Shown here piece by piece: positions 51,601-59,144 of a stretch of 64,000 nt of DNA; the first letter of the stretch is position 1, and every line of letters begins with the position of its first letter. Both the position numbers and the translations under genes were made by a program. The notes beneath the pieces were generated by a model. The model saw nothing but the letters and a program-made list of their open reading frames with translations. It was not told the DNA's origin and ran no database searches. Origin of the DNA: Legionella geestiana (GTDB lineage: Bacteria > Pseudomonadota > Gammaproteobacteria > Legionellales > Legionellaceae); NCBI RefSeq assembly GCF_004571195.1, contig NZ_CP038271.1, forward strand, positions 310,001 to 374,000, given 5' to 3'.

Positions 51601-53564
51601 AACAGAGTAAAACGCGTATCAAAAAAGGATATTTTTGAATCGGACTGTATCAGTGACTGGAATACGGCATCCAGCATGGTAGATAACGTAATTCTCCCTC
51701 CAAAAATAGTCACCTGCACTTTGACCAAAAAAATGAAACACGTGCTGATAGCCATGGTTTTTAATTCTGGCACCTGCAATTGCTGTAGTACAAAGTCCTG
51801 TATGGGCGCTGTCAGGTAGTCTTTATGCCGTGCATAATGTGAGCGAACCAACTGCATGCGTTGTTTTTGTATGCTTGTTTTATCCTCCTCACTGGCGCCT
51901 GCGAGGGGGATCAGCAAAATCTCTTCAAGGTGTTTTCTGTGAACAGGTTTGGCCCAATCCCGTACTTCGAGATTGGATAACAAAGCAACAACGATGTATT
52001 TAGTCCAACTTGCACCTGCGACTTCCAACAGCTGATGGGTATATTCAGGAAGGGAAGCCAGGTCAGGAAAGGTATGATTGGCCAGAAAGCACAAACAGCA
52101 GGCAGCCCAATTTCTGAGGGTCAGATTGGGATCATCCATACTCTTGATAAGAGCAGGCAGGCAAATGTCCCGCATATCTGAAAGCTTCTCCATGCGATAG
52201 CAGGTAAAGCCCATTAAAACCAAGGCCTGAAGCGCAAATAACCTGACTCCCTCTTTGGAGTGATCCAAGAGTGTTATCAGGAGATTTTGTACTGGCTGCA
52301 AGGATTTTTGCGCGCTGATAAATTGATAGACCATTTCAAAAAATGGTTTCAGAAAACGGAGTCCTTCTGAGCTTTCTATGCTGGCAAAAATCGTATATCT
52401 TTCGATCAGAGAATCCCTGAAAAAAACACTGCTGACGCCATCGGAATGGCCCGGAGTATTCGAGCTGGCATCTTCATGTTTTTGGAAGTTTATGATGATC
52501 AGTTCAAGCAGGGATTCCGACACCAGTAATTTATCAGACTTATCCGCATCCACCATATCCGGAAAACGAAGGCATTTTTCAATGATTTCCAACGGAAGCG
52601 GTGAGCGGGAATATTGGACCTGGAAGTTCAGCAAAAACAGCGCTTCGTTGATATCCCAGAAATCAAGCAGGCCTGGCTCAAGGCATAGGTCTACAACTCT
52701 CGATACTGCTGCCTGCGACAGAGTGCACTGATGGTTATAGGGTAGTCTGGTTAATGCAAGAATGCTTCTTGATTTCCAGTACACGTTGTTTGACTCCAAC
52801 ACCTGTTCTGCGTAACTGGCCACCAGTTGTGGGTCAACAAGCCCGGCTATATCAAAATAACACAAACTACAGGCCGCCCATTTTCTGATTTCCAGGTTCT
52901 GGCCGCTTAATTGTTCCAATAATAACGGTAAAAAAAGTGCCTGAATCTCAGTGAGTGGATACTTGTCTTCCTGAAAAACATGGGTGATTAAATAGCTTTC
53001 TGAAACTGACTTGAAGATGACTTGCGAGGAAAATAGCCTTATTTTCGGGTTTGGTTGCTGCAAGAATGCGGCAAATAGCGTATGAATGTTTGACAGGGAC
53101 TTATTTTTGGAATGATGAATATCTATATTTTCTTCGAAATACATCAAATAATATTCCATACACTCTTTGACAACCGGAGCTACGGAACTATTTTCTGTTT
53201 TGACAAGCATATCATGACGAAGATATTCAGAAATGATAGTCAGCATCCCGTCGAGAGCAAATAACCTGATTTCATCATCCGGATTGTCCAGCAATCCAAC
53301 CAGTACACGCTGTATTCTTCGCAGTGATTTTCGCTTGTCAAGCAACCAGTGGATATTTTCTTGCAAACTGGATTGATAACAACGGCCTTGTGAGTTTGCC
53401 ATTCGGATGAATGCATACAATTTTTCCAGCGTAATTTCCCTTGCTTCCGGGGCGCCCTGTAGTGACTTTCTGAGGAATGCGGCTAACATACGGGTTAAGT
53501 CCAGCTTAAAATCGCTCTCAGTATAAGTCTCACCCTGCGCCAGAATCTCGAATTTTAATGGCAT
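45639..53564 (-). CDS. Giant HEAT-repeat/SecA-like DEAD motor protein (2,641 aa)
   Basis: Chosen start: the ATG at 53564 (upstream ACAGGG); the open frame continues to 53840, but those 92 residues look non-coding. Residues about 1-1,080 are helical HEAT-like repeats organised as three large modules around the motif AACSLCFLDIG. Residues about 1,130-1,680 match the SecA motor: Walker A VKTGEGKTKIV (about 1,187), DEAD-type FFDEVDSLLVD (about 1,288), GLTGTLGAED, VATLIAARGIDW and QQIFGRTARKGNRGSAE (about 1,650). Then come a TPR-like/coiled-coil part, a hydrophobic stretch (about 1,980-2,015), a helical region and a Pro/Gln-rich stretch. It lacks SecA's C-terminal zinc motif, so it is not the housekeeping SecA. 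Function unknown; motor-driven protein handling or an effector/toxin role are possibilities. Confidence 0.85.
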   Translation of the reverse strand: MPLKFEILAQGETYTESDFKLDLTRMLAAFLRKSLQGAPEAREITLEKLYAFIRMANSQGRCYQSSLQENIHWLLDKRKSLRRIQRVLVGLLDNPDDEIRLFALDGMLTIISEYLRHDMLVKTENSSVAPVVKECMEYYLMYFEENIDIHHSKNKSLSNIHTLFAAFLQQPNPKIRLFSSQVIFKSVSESYLITHVFQEDKYPLTEIQALFLPLLLEQLSGQNLEIRKWAACSLCYFDIAGLVDPQLVASYAEQVLESNNVYWKSRSILALTRLPYNHQCTLSQAAVSRVVDLCLEPGLLDFWDINEALFLLNFQVQYSRSPLPLEIIEKCLRFPDMVDADKSDKLLVSESLLELIIINFQKHEDASSNTPGHSDGVSSVFFRDSLIERYTIFASIESSEGLRFLKPFFEMVYQFISAQKSLQPVQNLLITLLDHSKEGVRLFALQALVLMGFTCYRMEKLSDMRDICLPALIKSMDDPNLTLRNWAACCLCFLANHTFPDLASLPEYTHQLLEVAGASWTKYIVVALLSNLEVRDWAKPVHRKHLEEILLIPLAGASEEDKTSIQKQRMQLVRSHYARHKDYLTAPIQDFVLQQLQVPELKTMAISTCFIFLVKVQVTIFGGRITLSTMLDAVFQSLIQSDSKISFFDTRFTLLSSLIPVRFENSAENVATELAKIFHYTISINQFEDSLKLLLLLFEAEKFLQEREDEYDECWPVFISRFPKIIDLHCSESRSLSGIHNLLMTLSRNRHPEIRLLATQAILMAVYDSYCVRYCDEKKNYPLADLQELFLPRLLQLMNDPDMEVRQFAACSLCFLDIGDQVDPQLLMYYAAGLLNSDSPAAWQTRSILALSRPVYHYPCFLSEEAVSRIVHLCFRSGLLSASVYRYRFRIETFNLLNFQVQYTGIPLPLETIEQCLEYDREGRISPSGRTLVAGSLLRLIGKNFEDQEALKTIPHTISEAVLSCFDNAELRKLAFNNYCLLIQAAGEQLKEILFDKLFCKMRSVARHHNPETHDFVQAILNRVSWSRKEKNEILSILGTAESPEELQAETSFPDTPTDEKDLPTLLAELNALNGNNPNVMALLASHDLETTLAAVKAVYAEDSSYLPAGRPIAEWEVGHCQAWAQAVIQDKPRARSKDFQNEMVAVVMRAGVLDSGQTPRNIQLISLLLLLKAEDRGCLAEVKTGEGKTKIVSMFAAIKVLQVDFVDVVSSSTVLAKRDAHELQNFYSILKMTVADNIDGHSHDGKAPRSCYLANVVYGDTNEYQWDLVRQAIGDSITRGDRPFRILFFDEVDSLLVDRSEHAAMILKPHPGLEYVNHLMVALWHMMVRVGQSISKRDGEWVYQSADGNNQFKIDNPLRFARSLLKKYIVTLIEDPSSSILLPSHLKHFVLTEADELTKAAVDAHYVYHLDKHYVISEGDLDGVPRLTINPIDASLTGEINKNSRWTYLSSFLELRHGLKMGAPQLMSNYMSTPGLCMRYGNQIYGLTGTLGAEDTQALLKDMYQVDLAFIPTYKPRCLIEYEGLLAPGKTDWLANILGRVQEEVNRERPVLVVAATIADVIFLEKEIRKAGFCRKISRFSRNDTDEINTPDQAIEAGEVIVATLIAARGIDWYFAKHQERSIDMRGGMHVIVTTLPLNLRVEQQIFGRTARKGNRGSAELIINRQAIQHQFNEADRGLLDTIQTVKIWRDKVEAGRVHAIRTRSIRLALLKDDLYTRFRGFINTLKNDPMALHRIGGIEEQWAYWLRNVAKKFEHDFNPDTTLPLMEADFEQFIETVRHDPDVIRKNPCRQVQHGNLLNFGTKGIGPDFAAAISAYTRAIQDDPIVGVQAYYNRAEARIFLKEPNYKDNVLSDLHMAKTNLENHIIPQLHSMLVVHNLNPVTTNGFNNDFARQIHCKIELLKLEIANIDQNISIIQQARYQARKAKQKVDFEICELKNLRDFFPDPEARPQKEISELHSSGLSHLFSIQPFFRERKGSGFGALCVAFLGILQIVVGVLVSCAAPMMSSLLIQEGINDIMYTAKALIAGHFDWNAYLANKIGSVSISVISMGLEVLKNSANLEVAAEAAKGQNALKNLAARQLNHEQILEMAKKEVVKRVIDTGVREVFNFAVDKLTTVAMDQFSGDIEDAVGKRLERNLGTTECQSALHAMLQLDVNNQNAAMQGQLDRMASKVMQDRSTLPHTIANHIIKGVLANQHKHVGTFLRIADMGMALDKILQLADSFTRKFRAELLFFHHQNIAKMPQASSVDYQATTPLKNQFFTRITQRLTQCIIAIAKGQIIHPGIDMAMHEHLQNIADLVQQQAIQPAPPEYFAAATTTQHHEQAETPGAAPAGFAGYVREQRDSVRQATLAAAFGKTLTASTPHQTVSVPKKKQSFRNPEQANPVVLTTTEKTGTIESKSLISRPVRNETPLPSVLPEDIDTAERQMWRKVFRIKLPLGSFLSDIYGQFKPHESEAQYILDAMRLYPPMRYVEGAALIGEYSKEHGLAKKAIQTWTTKIKARDPFADDYYRAAGTLVLLEHLATGVNTVKEYTAAHVQERFEQFRLLWKFLMQSAASPGLLHSMVRTVENAHPDERGHASSSMDTHSGDVGAPALPDNIEQIFPVLPGTGRHRFFVHDHSNNRRYEKLPDTAPDPGF

Positions 53565-53831
53565 AACGCAAACCCTGTCATTGAAATAATGATTTGCAAC
53601 ACAAGCAGCTAATGCCCCTCCTTCCCGGACGGAGCATGAAGGAAAGTCTGAATTTACTTTGTAGAGGATACTTACATTGCAATTTTCTGATGCATACTGT
53701 CCAGAGTAGCAGCTCGCCGGCGACTTTACCAAATGAACAAACAGAGTACAAGGTAAGGAAAAGAAAAGAATCTCGTTGCTGGCGTGGTGCGCATATTCTA
53801 TACTTTCGTTGAACCTTTCAAACAACAAACC

Positions 53832-54812
53832 ATGAAGCACACAAAAGTCGAATCAGATCCTGCCTTGCAATGGGCGCTGGACTATCTGAAAAAAAACCAT
53901 GGCGGTAACATGCCCGATCATTATACAGTCGTTGAAACAGCCTGGTCGACAGTCTGGCAGATAACCTCTCCGCAAGGCACGTTTTACCTGAAACAAACAC
54001 CGCCGCAACTCTATACTGAAGCGCGGACTATCGCCTGGCTGCGCAACGAGGGACACACGTCCATTCCGGTATTGGTCAGCGACAATGAGTCACTGTATAG
54101 TTTTTTAACGCGCGCTTGTGGCGATGTGCCCTTGCGGGATTATTTTCACGGGAAGGTGGATGCTGATCTGCTTGCTCACGGCGTTATGCAATACACCAAC
54201 ATCCAGCGCAGACTGGAACACAGCATCTTCGAGATGCAAACCCTGAACTTGCCAGACTGGCGGCTCTATCAAATTCCCCGGCTTTATCAGGAGCTAATCG
54301 CACGGGAAGATCTGTTACTGAAGGATGGCCTTTCCCGAAAAGAAATCACACAACTTCACCGTGCTTCAGATACCTGTCGCGCACTGTGTGCGGCATTATC
54401 CCGTTACCACATTCCAGAAACCCTGAATCACTGTGATTTTCATGAAAATAATATGGTGATTGAGAGAAAAACCGGCAGGATTAGCCTGATTGACTGGGGA
54501 GAGGCTGTCATATCCCATCCCTTCTTTTCCCTGAGCGGTTGTTTGTGGAATCTGACGTACTTTTACAAAATACAACCAGGCGATGACATATACGCATCCT
54601 TGCAGCGCAGGTTTATCCTGCCATGGCAAGACCTGCATTCGGAAGAGGTTCTGCTGCATGCACTGACGCTTTCGAACAAACTCCTTGGCGTTTTCGCAGC
54701 ACTTGGCTATCAGCATATGTATGACGCCACCATGGCACAGCCACGAACCGTTCAGGAAGAGCGACCCGGTTCTGTCGCTGGATGTTTGCGCTCGTTTTTA
54801 AACGCGATTTAA
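53832..54812 (+). CDS. Aminoglycoside phosphotransferase-like kinase
   Basis: Protein-kinase-fold enzyme of 326 residues. The catalytic Brenner motif is LNHCDFHENNMVIE (H-x-D-x4-N) and the metal-binding Asp is in ISLIDWGEAVISHPF. The N-lobe has TFYLKQTPP, with the ATP-binding Lys. The family phosphorylates aminoglycosides, choline or other hydroxylated small molecules. The ATG at 53832 is used, since the earlier in-frame codons overlap the upstream region of the giant gene. It is divergent from the giant gene, with 267 nt between the chosen starts. Confidence 0.88.
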   Translation: MKHTKVESDPALQWALDYLKKNHGGNMPDHYTVVETAWSTVWQITSPQGTFYLKQTPPQLYTEARTIAWLRNEGHTSIPVLVSDNESLYSFLTRACGDVPLRDYFHGKVDADLLAHGVMQYTNIQRRLEHSIFEMQTLNLPDWRLYQIPRLYQELIAREDLLLKDGLSRKEITQLHRASDTCRALCAALSRYHIPETLNHCDFHENNMVIERKTGRISLIDWGEAVISHPFFSLSGCLWNLTYFYKIQPGDDIYASLQRRFILPWQDLHSEEVLLHALTLSNKLLGVFAALGYQHMYDATMAQPRTVQEERPGSVAGCLRSFLNAI

Positions 54813-55114
54813 TGCCGCCTTTTCAGCGCATGCGACTGGTATTTCTGCCAAAGCTCCCTGACTGGGCCGTCGGTGTTCAGTAACTTTACAGTCTCACCAT
54901 CTGCGATGATTTTGCCGTGAGACAGGCAAATTATTCGGTCACATTGGGGTAGCAAATGCAACCTGTGAAGGGAGATTACCATCGTTACCTCATGAAAAGA
55001 GATGGTCCCAATAATTCGGACAACATCTGGGACCACCTCTGGTAATTCGCTGTTGAATTTTAGTTCTAATGCCTCAAGTACAGCGTATCGAACTGCATTA
55101 AGAATCGCAATCAT
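54809..55114 (-). pseudogene. Chimeric gene remnant: ABC-transporter ATPase C-terminus
   Basis: A 101-residue frame in which the last 58 residues (from about TMVISLHRLHLLPQCDRIICL) are the end of an ABC ATPase: the H-loop His region, then DRIICLSHGKIIADG and DGPVRELWQKYQ. The Walker A, Q-loop and signature motifs are missing, so it is a broken gene end. The first 43 residues (AVLEALELKFNSELPEVV) come from something else, possibly the tail of an Rpn/DUF4351-type protein. It marks a past recombination point in the cargo. Confidence 0.65.
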
Positions 55115-55153
55115 TCCAACTAGGTCTATAGGGTACCGTCATAAAATCTCTCA

Positions 55154-56140
55154 TCATAATTTCTTCGTAAACCAAAGCACCAAGTCATCATCGAGTGGGT
55201 AGCTGTTTCCGGGGACAGTAGGCTGGTAATTGTAAGTAACGCCCTTGCCATCAGGTACATAGCCGCGTTTGACATACAGTCTTTGAGCGCTGCCATAGCC
55301 ACCATCGTGACCAGCATAAAGTCCTACACCAATACCAACAAGGTTACTTTTAGTGGCGGCTTCCTTTTCTGCAATATCGAGAAGCATTGAGCCCACTCCA
55401 GTCTTGCGAAAAGATGCCAACACGTTCAAATCCATGATTTCTGGTATGTGGTCCCTCGCGAAGAACTCGTATTGTGATTGCCATTTCAGAGTGATGTATC
55501 CAGCAAACCGATCATGAATAAAGACCACCCAAATGAACCGCACACCTGCTTCTGATTCTTTTAAATACTGTTCGAATAATGAAGAAGGCTTACTCCAGCC
55601 AATAGCATTAAACGCTCCCACAAGAATGGGGATATCGTCTGCTGAAAGGAACCTTACGTTCAGATAGCGCTTCTCCATAACAAAATTTATCAACTCTACA
55701 CCACGAATCATAACAGTCTGTTGTTTTACAACTTGAAACCCTTTTGCTTCAAAAAACATTTTTGCGGTAATGCTGACTTCTGCATAGACTCGAGAAATTG
55801 ATTTATTTACTGCTTCTTTCTCAATCTCATGAATGAGTGCACTGCCAATCCCAGAACCTTGATACTCGTGATGGACATAAAAGCAATCGATATGGCCATT
55901 TGGCTCAAATTCTGCAAAGCCTACTATTTTATCGTTTATCAGCGCAACAAACGGTTTAATTTTTTCTAGTTTTTCTTGCCACCCACTATAATCTTGTACT
56001 GAAGACCATGGAGCCCAAGCCTCAATCTGTTGTTCAGTGTAATCTTTAGCATTCACAGTATGTATGGTGTTGTAATAAATTTTGATTAAAAAATTTGCAT
56101 CACCATCTTGATAACGCCTCACTTGAATTTTATTGTTCAT
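55154..56140 (-). CDS. Tandem GNAT acetyltransferase (two domains)
   Basis: Protein of 328 residues with two GNAT domains. The first (1-155) has FYVHHEYQGSGIGSALIHEIE and IDCF, and resembles YafP-type acetyltransferases. The second (about 160-328) has IMDLNVLASFRKTGVGSMLLDIAE and GLYAGHDGGYGSAQRLYVKRGYVPDG, similar to single-domain GNATs of unknown function. The gene is AT-rich compared with the neighbours on both sides, suggesting separate origin. No substrate can be given. Confidence 0.88.
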   Translation of the reverse strand: MNNKIQVRRYQDGDANFLIKIYYNTIHTVNAKDYTEQQIEAWAPWSSVQDYSGWQEKLEKIKPFVALINDKIVGFAEFEPNGHIDCFYVHHEYQGSGIGSALIHEIEKEAVNKSISRVYAEVSITAKMFFEAKGFQVVKQQTVMIRGVELINFVMEKRYLNVRFLSADDIPILVGAFNAIGWSKPSSLFEQYLKESEAGVRFIWVVFIHDRFAGYITLKWQSQYEFFARDHIPEIMDLNVLASFRKTGVGSMLLDIAEKEAATKSNLVGIGVGLYAGHDGGYGSAQRLYVKRGYVPDGKGVTYNYQPTVPGNSYPLDDDLVLWFTKKL

Positions 56141-56224
56141 AACACGTTACCTGCTCTCACATCATTTGGTTCAGATTCATGGCCTTCAGGCTCATCAAAC
56201 GGCATGATGGGTGCGCTGCGGTGT

Positions 56225-57118
56225 TCATTGGAAACAGTCCCCTTTTCGATAGTCCTGCACGATGGACTCAATGGTCACCAAGGCCTTTCTCGCCTCAAAA
56301 TTCATATCTGTCTGCTCATTGACGATATACATCATCGCCTTCCAAAGCGCCCAAGCCTGCGCACGCAACCATGTTCCACGGTCGTAACCAAGGCATTGAC
56401 GAAAAACAGCACGACTTTCTTCCGGAAAAAGCGTCCAGGCAACTGCCATATCGCACGCAGGATCGCCGACTGCAAGCTGACCAAAATCGATGACTGCGGC
56501 AAGATGAGCATTACGCATCAGCAGATTACCGGCGCTGATATCCCCATGAACCCAGACAGGCGTTGCATCCCAAGACGTTTTCAGTGCCGCCTCCCAGATT
56601 TCGCGCACCACCCGGGTATTAATGGTACTTTCCAGAACTTCCAGCGCATGACGCGTTTCTGCATCATAGACCCGCAGTGAACCGCCCCGCCTGAAAGAAT
56701 GCACGCCGGCCACGGGGCCATTATCAGCATGGATCCCCTGCAGGGCTCGAAGAAAGCCTGCAAGACGTACTGCCATATCGTGCCAGTCGCTGATGGTGAC
56801 ACTCGCAACAGTATCTCCTTCAATCCAACGATACACCGACCATGTCCATGGATAGCCGTGTTCGGGCCTGCCCTGCGCCAATGGTTCAGGGATTGAAAGG
56901 GGCAAATGGGGTTGAAGCCGCGGCAGCCAATGCTGCTCCTTTTCAACCTGCAGCGCATAATCCGTGTGACTGGGAAGACGCACCAGCATATGCTCGCCCA
57001 GATGGAATGTACGATTATCCCAGCCGCTTGTGGCAACTGCACGAACCGGTAAATCCTTCCACTCAGGAAATTGGCTGTCCAGAAGACGGCGCACCAGCGT
57101 TTCGTTAATGATAAGCAT
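56225..57118 (-). CDS. Aminoglycoside/macrolide phosphotransferase-like kinase
   Basis: Protein of 297 residues of the APH family. The N-lobe has ATSGWDNRTFHLGEHMLVRLP, with VEKEQHWLPRL as the next helix. The catalytic part has VWVHGDISAGNLLM (H-x-D-x4-N) and AVIDFGQLAVGDPACDMAVAW. This GDPACDLA-type pattern is common in APH-type enzymes with macrolide or aminoglycoside substrates. I start at the ATG 57118, which follows GTGAGG; the upstream frame to 57190 looks non-coding. It is the second APH-like gene in the cargo but not a close duplicate of the first. Confidence 0.9.
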   Translation of the reverse strand: MLIINETLVRRLLDSQFPEWKDLPVRAVATSGWDNRTFHLGEHMLVRLPSHTDYALQVEKEQHWLPRLQPHLPLSIPEPLAQGRPEHGYPWTWSVYRWIEGDTVASVTISDWHDMAVRLAGFLRALQGIHADNGPVAGVHSFRRGGSLRVYDAETRHALEVLESTINTRVVREIWEAALKTSWDATPVWVHGDISAGNLLMRNAHLAAVIDFGQLAVGDPACDMAVAWTLFPEESRAVFRQCLGYDRGTWLRAQAWALWKAMMYIVNEQTDMNFEARKALVTIESIVQDYRKGDCFQ

Positions 57119-57272
57119 CGCATATGCCTCACGGATACGGTAAAAAAGTATAGACAGGCGGGGGCTGTTACGACAACCTCCGGCTCGCACGAAAATGACA
57201 CGTAGTACTACGTATTGTTCTGGATATAAACAAATTCTATACTGTCATCAAGCCCTGAAGACCGAGAAAGCC

Positions 57273-58037
57273 ATGCCCCCCATAGAACGCATCATTATCA
57301 CAGGACATCCTGGCACCGGCAAGACCCTGGTTGCCCGTAAACTGGCTGAAGCCCTTGGCTGGGAATTTATCAACACCGACTTTGAACTGGAGCATCGCTC
57401 AGGCCGCTGTATCGATGACATCATGGGCACTGACCACAACAACCCCTTTTATCAGTTTGAACGTGACATGCTCGCAATACAGTTTGAAAAAAAGTTTTGC
57501 ATCATCAATACTGATCCGCACATCATCTGTCTCGAAAGCGTACGCGCCCTGCTCACCAACGAGTTTGTGGTATATCTCAAAGCGGACATACCCGTTCAGA
57601 TCGAGCGAAGCCAAGGTCATGTACCGCCGCTGTACCCGAAAGCTGATTTGCCCATCCTCTTTGATAAACTTCATAGACAGCGTGACGATTTGTATGAAAA
57701 AAATGCAGCGCTTGTTATCGATACCTGTGACAATGCCATCGAAAAACATATCCGCACCATCATCGAGGAATCCGGAGCAAAAAAAAATCAAAACAGGAAT
57801 GCCGCTCATGAGTCCGGCATTGTACTTTTTCATCGCCTGTTACATACTCCCGTTGAGCTTTCCTGTCAGCAGACCAAATGCCTGAAGCTCCTTGCCAAAG
57901 GGCTTTCAGCGAAAAACATTGCGAAACAGCTCAGCATTTCACATCGAACCGTTGAGGGCACACTGGCTCGCATCATGGAAATTTCGGGATGTACATCTAG
58001 CAGGGAGTTGGTAAGTGTATACCTCTCAACACCCTGA
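57273..58037 (+). CDS. Shikimate-kinase-like P-loop kinase fused to LuxR-type HTH
   Basis: A 254-residue protein. Residues 1-165 are a P-loop kinase of the shikimate kinase type with a full Walker A (IITGHPGTGKTLVARKLAEAL) and FINTDFELEHRSGRCIDDIMG. Residues about 190-254 form a LuxR/GerE helix-turn-helix (LSCQQTKCLKLLAKGLSAKNIAKQLSISHRTVEGTLARI). This fusion is unusual: it would connect binding or phosphorylation of a small molecule to DNA binding, as a possible local transcription regulator. Start at the ATG 57273; the frame extends to 57195 without support. Confidence 0.85.
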   Translation: MPPIERIIITGHPGTGKTLVARKLAEALGWEFINTDFELEHRSGRCIDDIMGTDHNNPFYQFERDMLAIQFEKKFCIINTDPHIICLESVRALLTNEFVVYLKADIPVQIERSQGHVPPLYPKADLPILFDKLHRQRDDLYEKNAALVIDTCDNAIEKHIRTIIEESGAKKNQNRNAAHESGIVLFHRLLHTPVELSCQQTKCLKLLAKGLSAKNIAKQLSISHRTVEGTLARIMEISGCTSSRELVSVYLSTP

Positions 58038-58220
58038 TTTTTATGTGCCGCAAATGAGCATTGGGAGGATATGCGAGAGGCTCTAAAAGCCTGCAGGGAT
58101 GTCATGCTACGTAAAATTTATGAACAACCATCTACAGGAAACAGTAGCTTCCCGGGTATTGCATCTTGCGGAAGATACAGTCCGTTTACTACCAACAGAT
58201 TGGAATTAACTGGGATTTTC

Positions 58221-59012
58221 ATGAAAAAACAACCTATTTTTCAGGTGGACGCTTTTGCCTCCAGGCTCTTTGATGGAAACGCAGCCGCAGTATGTCCACT
58301 GGAAAAGTGGCTCCCCGATGCGCTGATGCAGTCTATTGCCTCGGAAAATAATGTCTCGGAAACCGCGTTTTTTGTTCCAGATAATGATGTTTACCACATT
58401 CGCTGGTTTACTCCTAATACCGAGGTTGCTTTGTGCGGCCATGCTACGCTCGCCAGCGCTTTTATTATCCTTGAGTATTTTGAGCCTGCTGCTAATGCGG
58501 TGCACTTCAGCAGTCAAAGCGGTGCGCTTTGCGTCAGAAAGAAAGAAGATAAACTGGAGTTGGATTTCCCGGCTCTTCCGTTTACCCTCGTTACACCCTC
58601 TTCGGAGTTGATAAGTATTATCGGGATGCAGCCTGTCGAAGTCTTTGAAAGTACGTTTGATACTCTGGTTATCCTTAAAAATGAGCAGGCTGTCAGGAAC
58701 GCCTTACCGAATTTGGAGCGATTGGCGAAGCTGCCATGCCGCGGATTAATACTTTCTGCACAGACTCAAACTGGCGACATTTATTCACGCTGTTTCTATC
58801 CCGGTTGTGATGTGCCGGAAGACCCAGTAACCGGTTCTGCACATTGTGTAATCGCCCCTTACTGGAGCGAACAATCAGGCAAACAGACTTTTCGTGCTGT
58901 CCAAGGACTTAAACGCCAAGGAGAACTCTTTTGTCATATAAAGGGAAATCGGGTTTTTATGGCTGGTTCCTGTCAGTTATATTTACAGGGTAAAATATGC
59001 CTGCCCGAATAA
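58221..59012 (+). CDS. PhzF-family isomerase/epimerase
   Basis: PhzF-fold protein of 263 residues: FQVDAFASRLFDGNAAAVC at the start, NVSETAFFVP with the catalytic-type Glu, ALCGHATLASAF and CDVPEDPVTGSAHCVIAPYW. These are the signatures of the PhzF/diaminopimelate-epimerase-like superfamily. PhzF itself isomerises a phenazine precursor; most homologues have no known substrate. Start at the ATG 58221. The 183 nt upstream hold only a short decayed frame. Confidence 0.92.
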   Translation: MKKQPIFQVDAFASRLFDGNAAAVCPLEKWLPDALMQSIASENNVSETAFFVPDNDVYHIRWFTPNTEVALCGHATLASAFIILEYFEPAANAVHFSSQSGALCVRKKEDKLELDFPALPFTLVTPSSELISIIGMQPVEVFESTFDTLVILKNEQAVRNALPNLERLAKLPCRGLILSAQTQTGDIYSRCFYPGCDVPEDPVTGSAHCVIAPYWSEQSGKQTFRAVQGLKRQGELFCHIKGNRVFMAGSCQLYLQGKICLPE

Positions 59013-59144
59013 AATAGTCAATAACTCTTATGGCTCCGACCGCTTCTTTTGCATTAAAAGTACCTGCCGGTAGGTTACAATTTGATTGCCCAGACTTTGC
59101 AATGCCATCATACATTACGTGGCATTGCAATCTTCTTCGCTATC

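Noticed and set aside
53565-53840. N-terminal extension of the giant protein (92 residues)
   Set aside because: The residues are Cys-rich and low in helical HEAT character, the extension runs into the divergent APH gene, and the ATG at 53564 has a ribosome-binding site and a plausible start of the helical domain.
58071-58220. Fifty-residue upstream extension of PhzF
   Set aside because: PhzF proteins start near the FQVDAF strand. The extension is not family-like and a good ATG exists at 58221.
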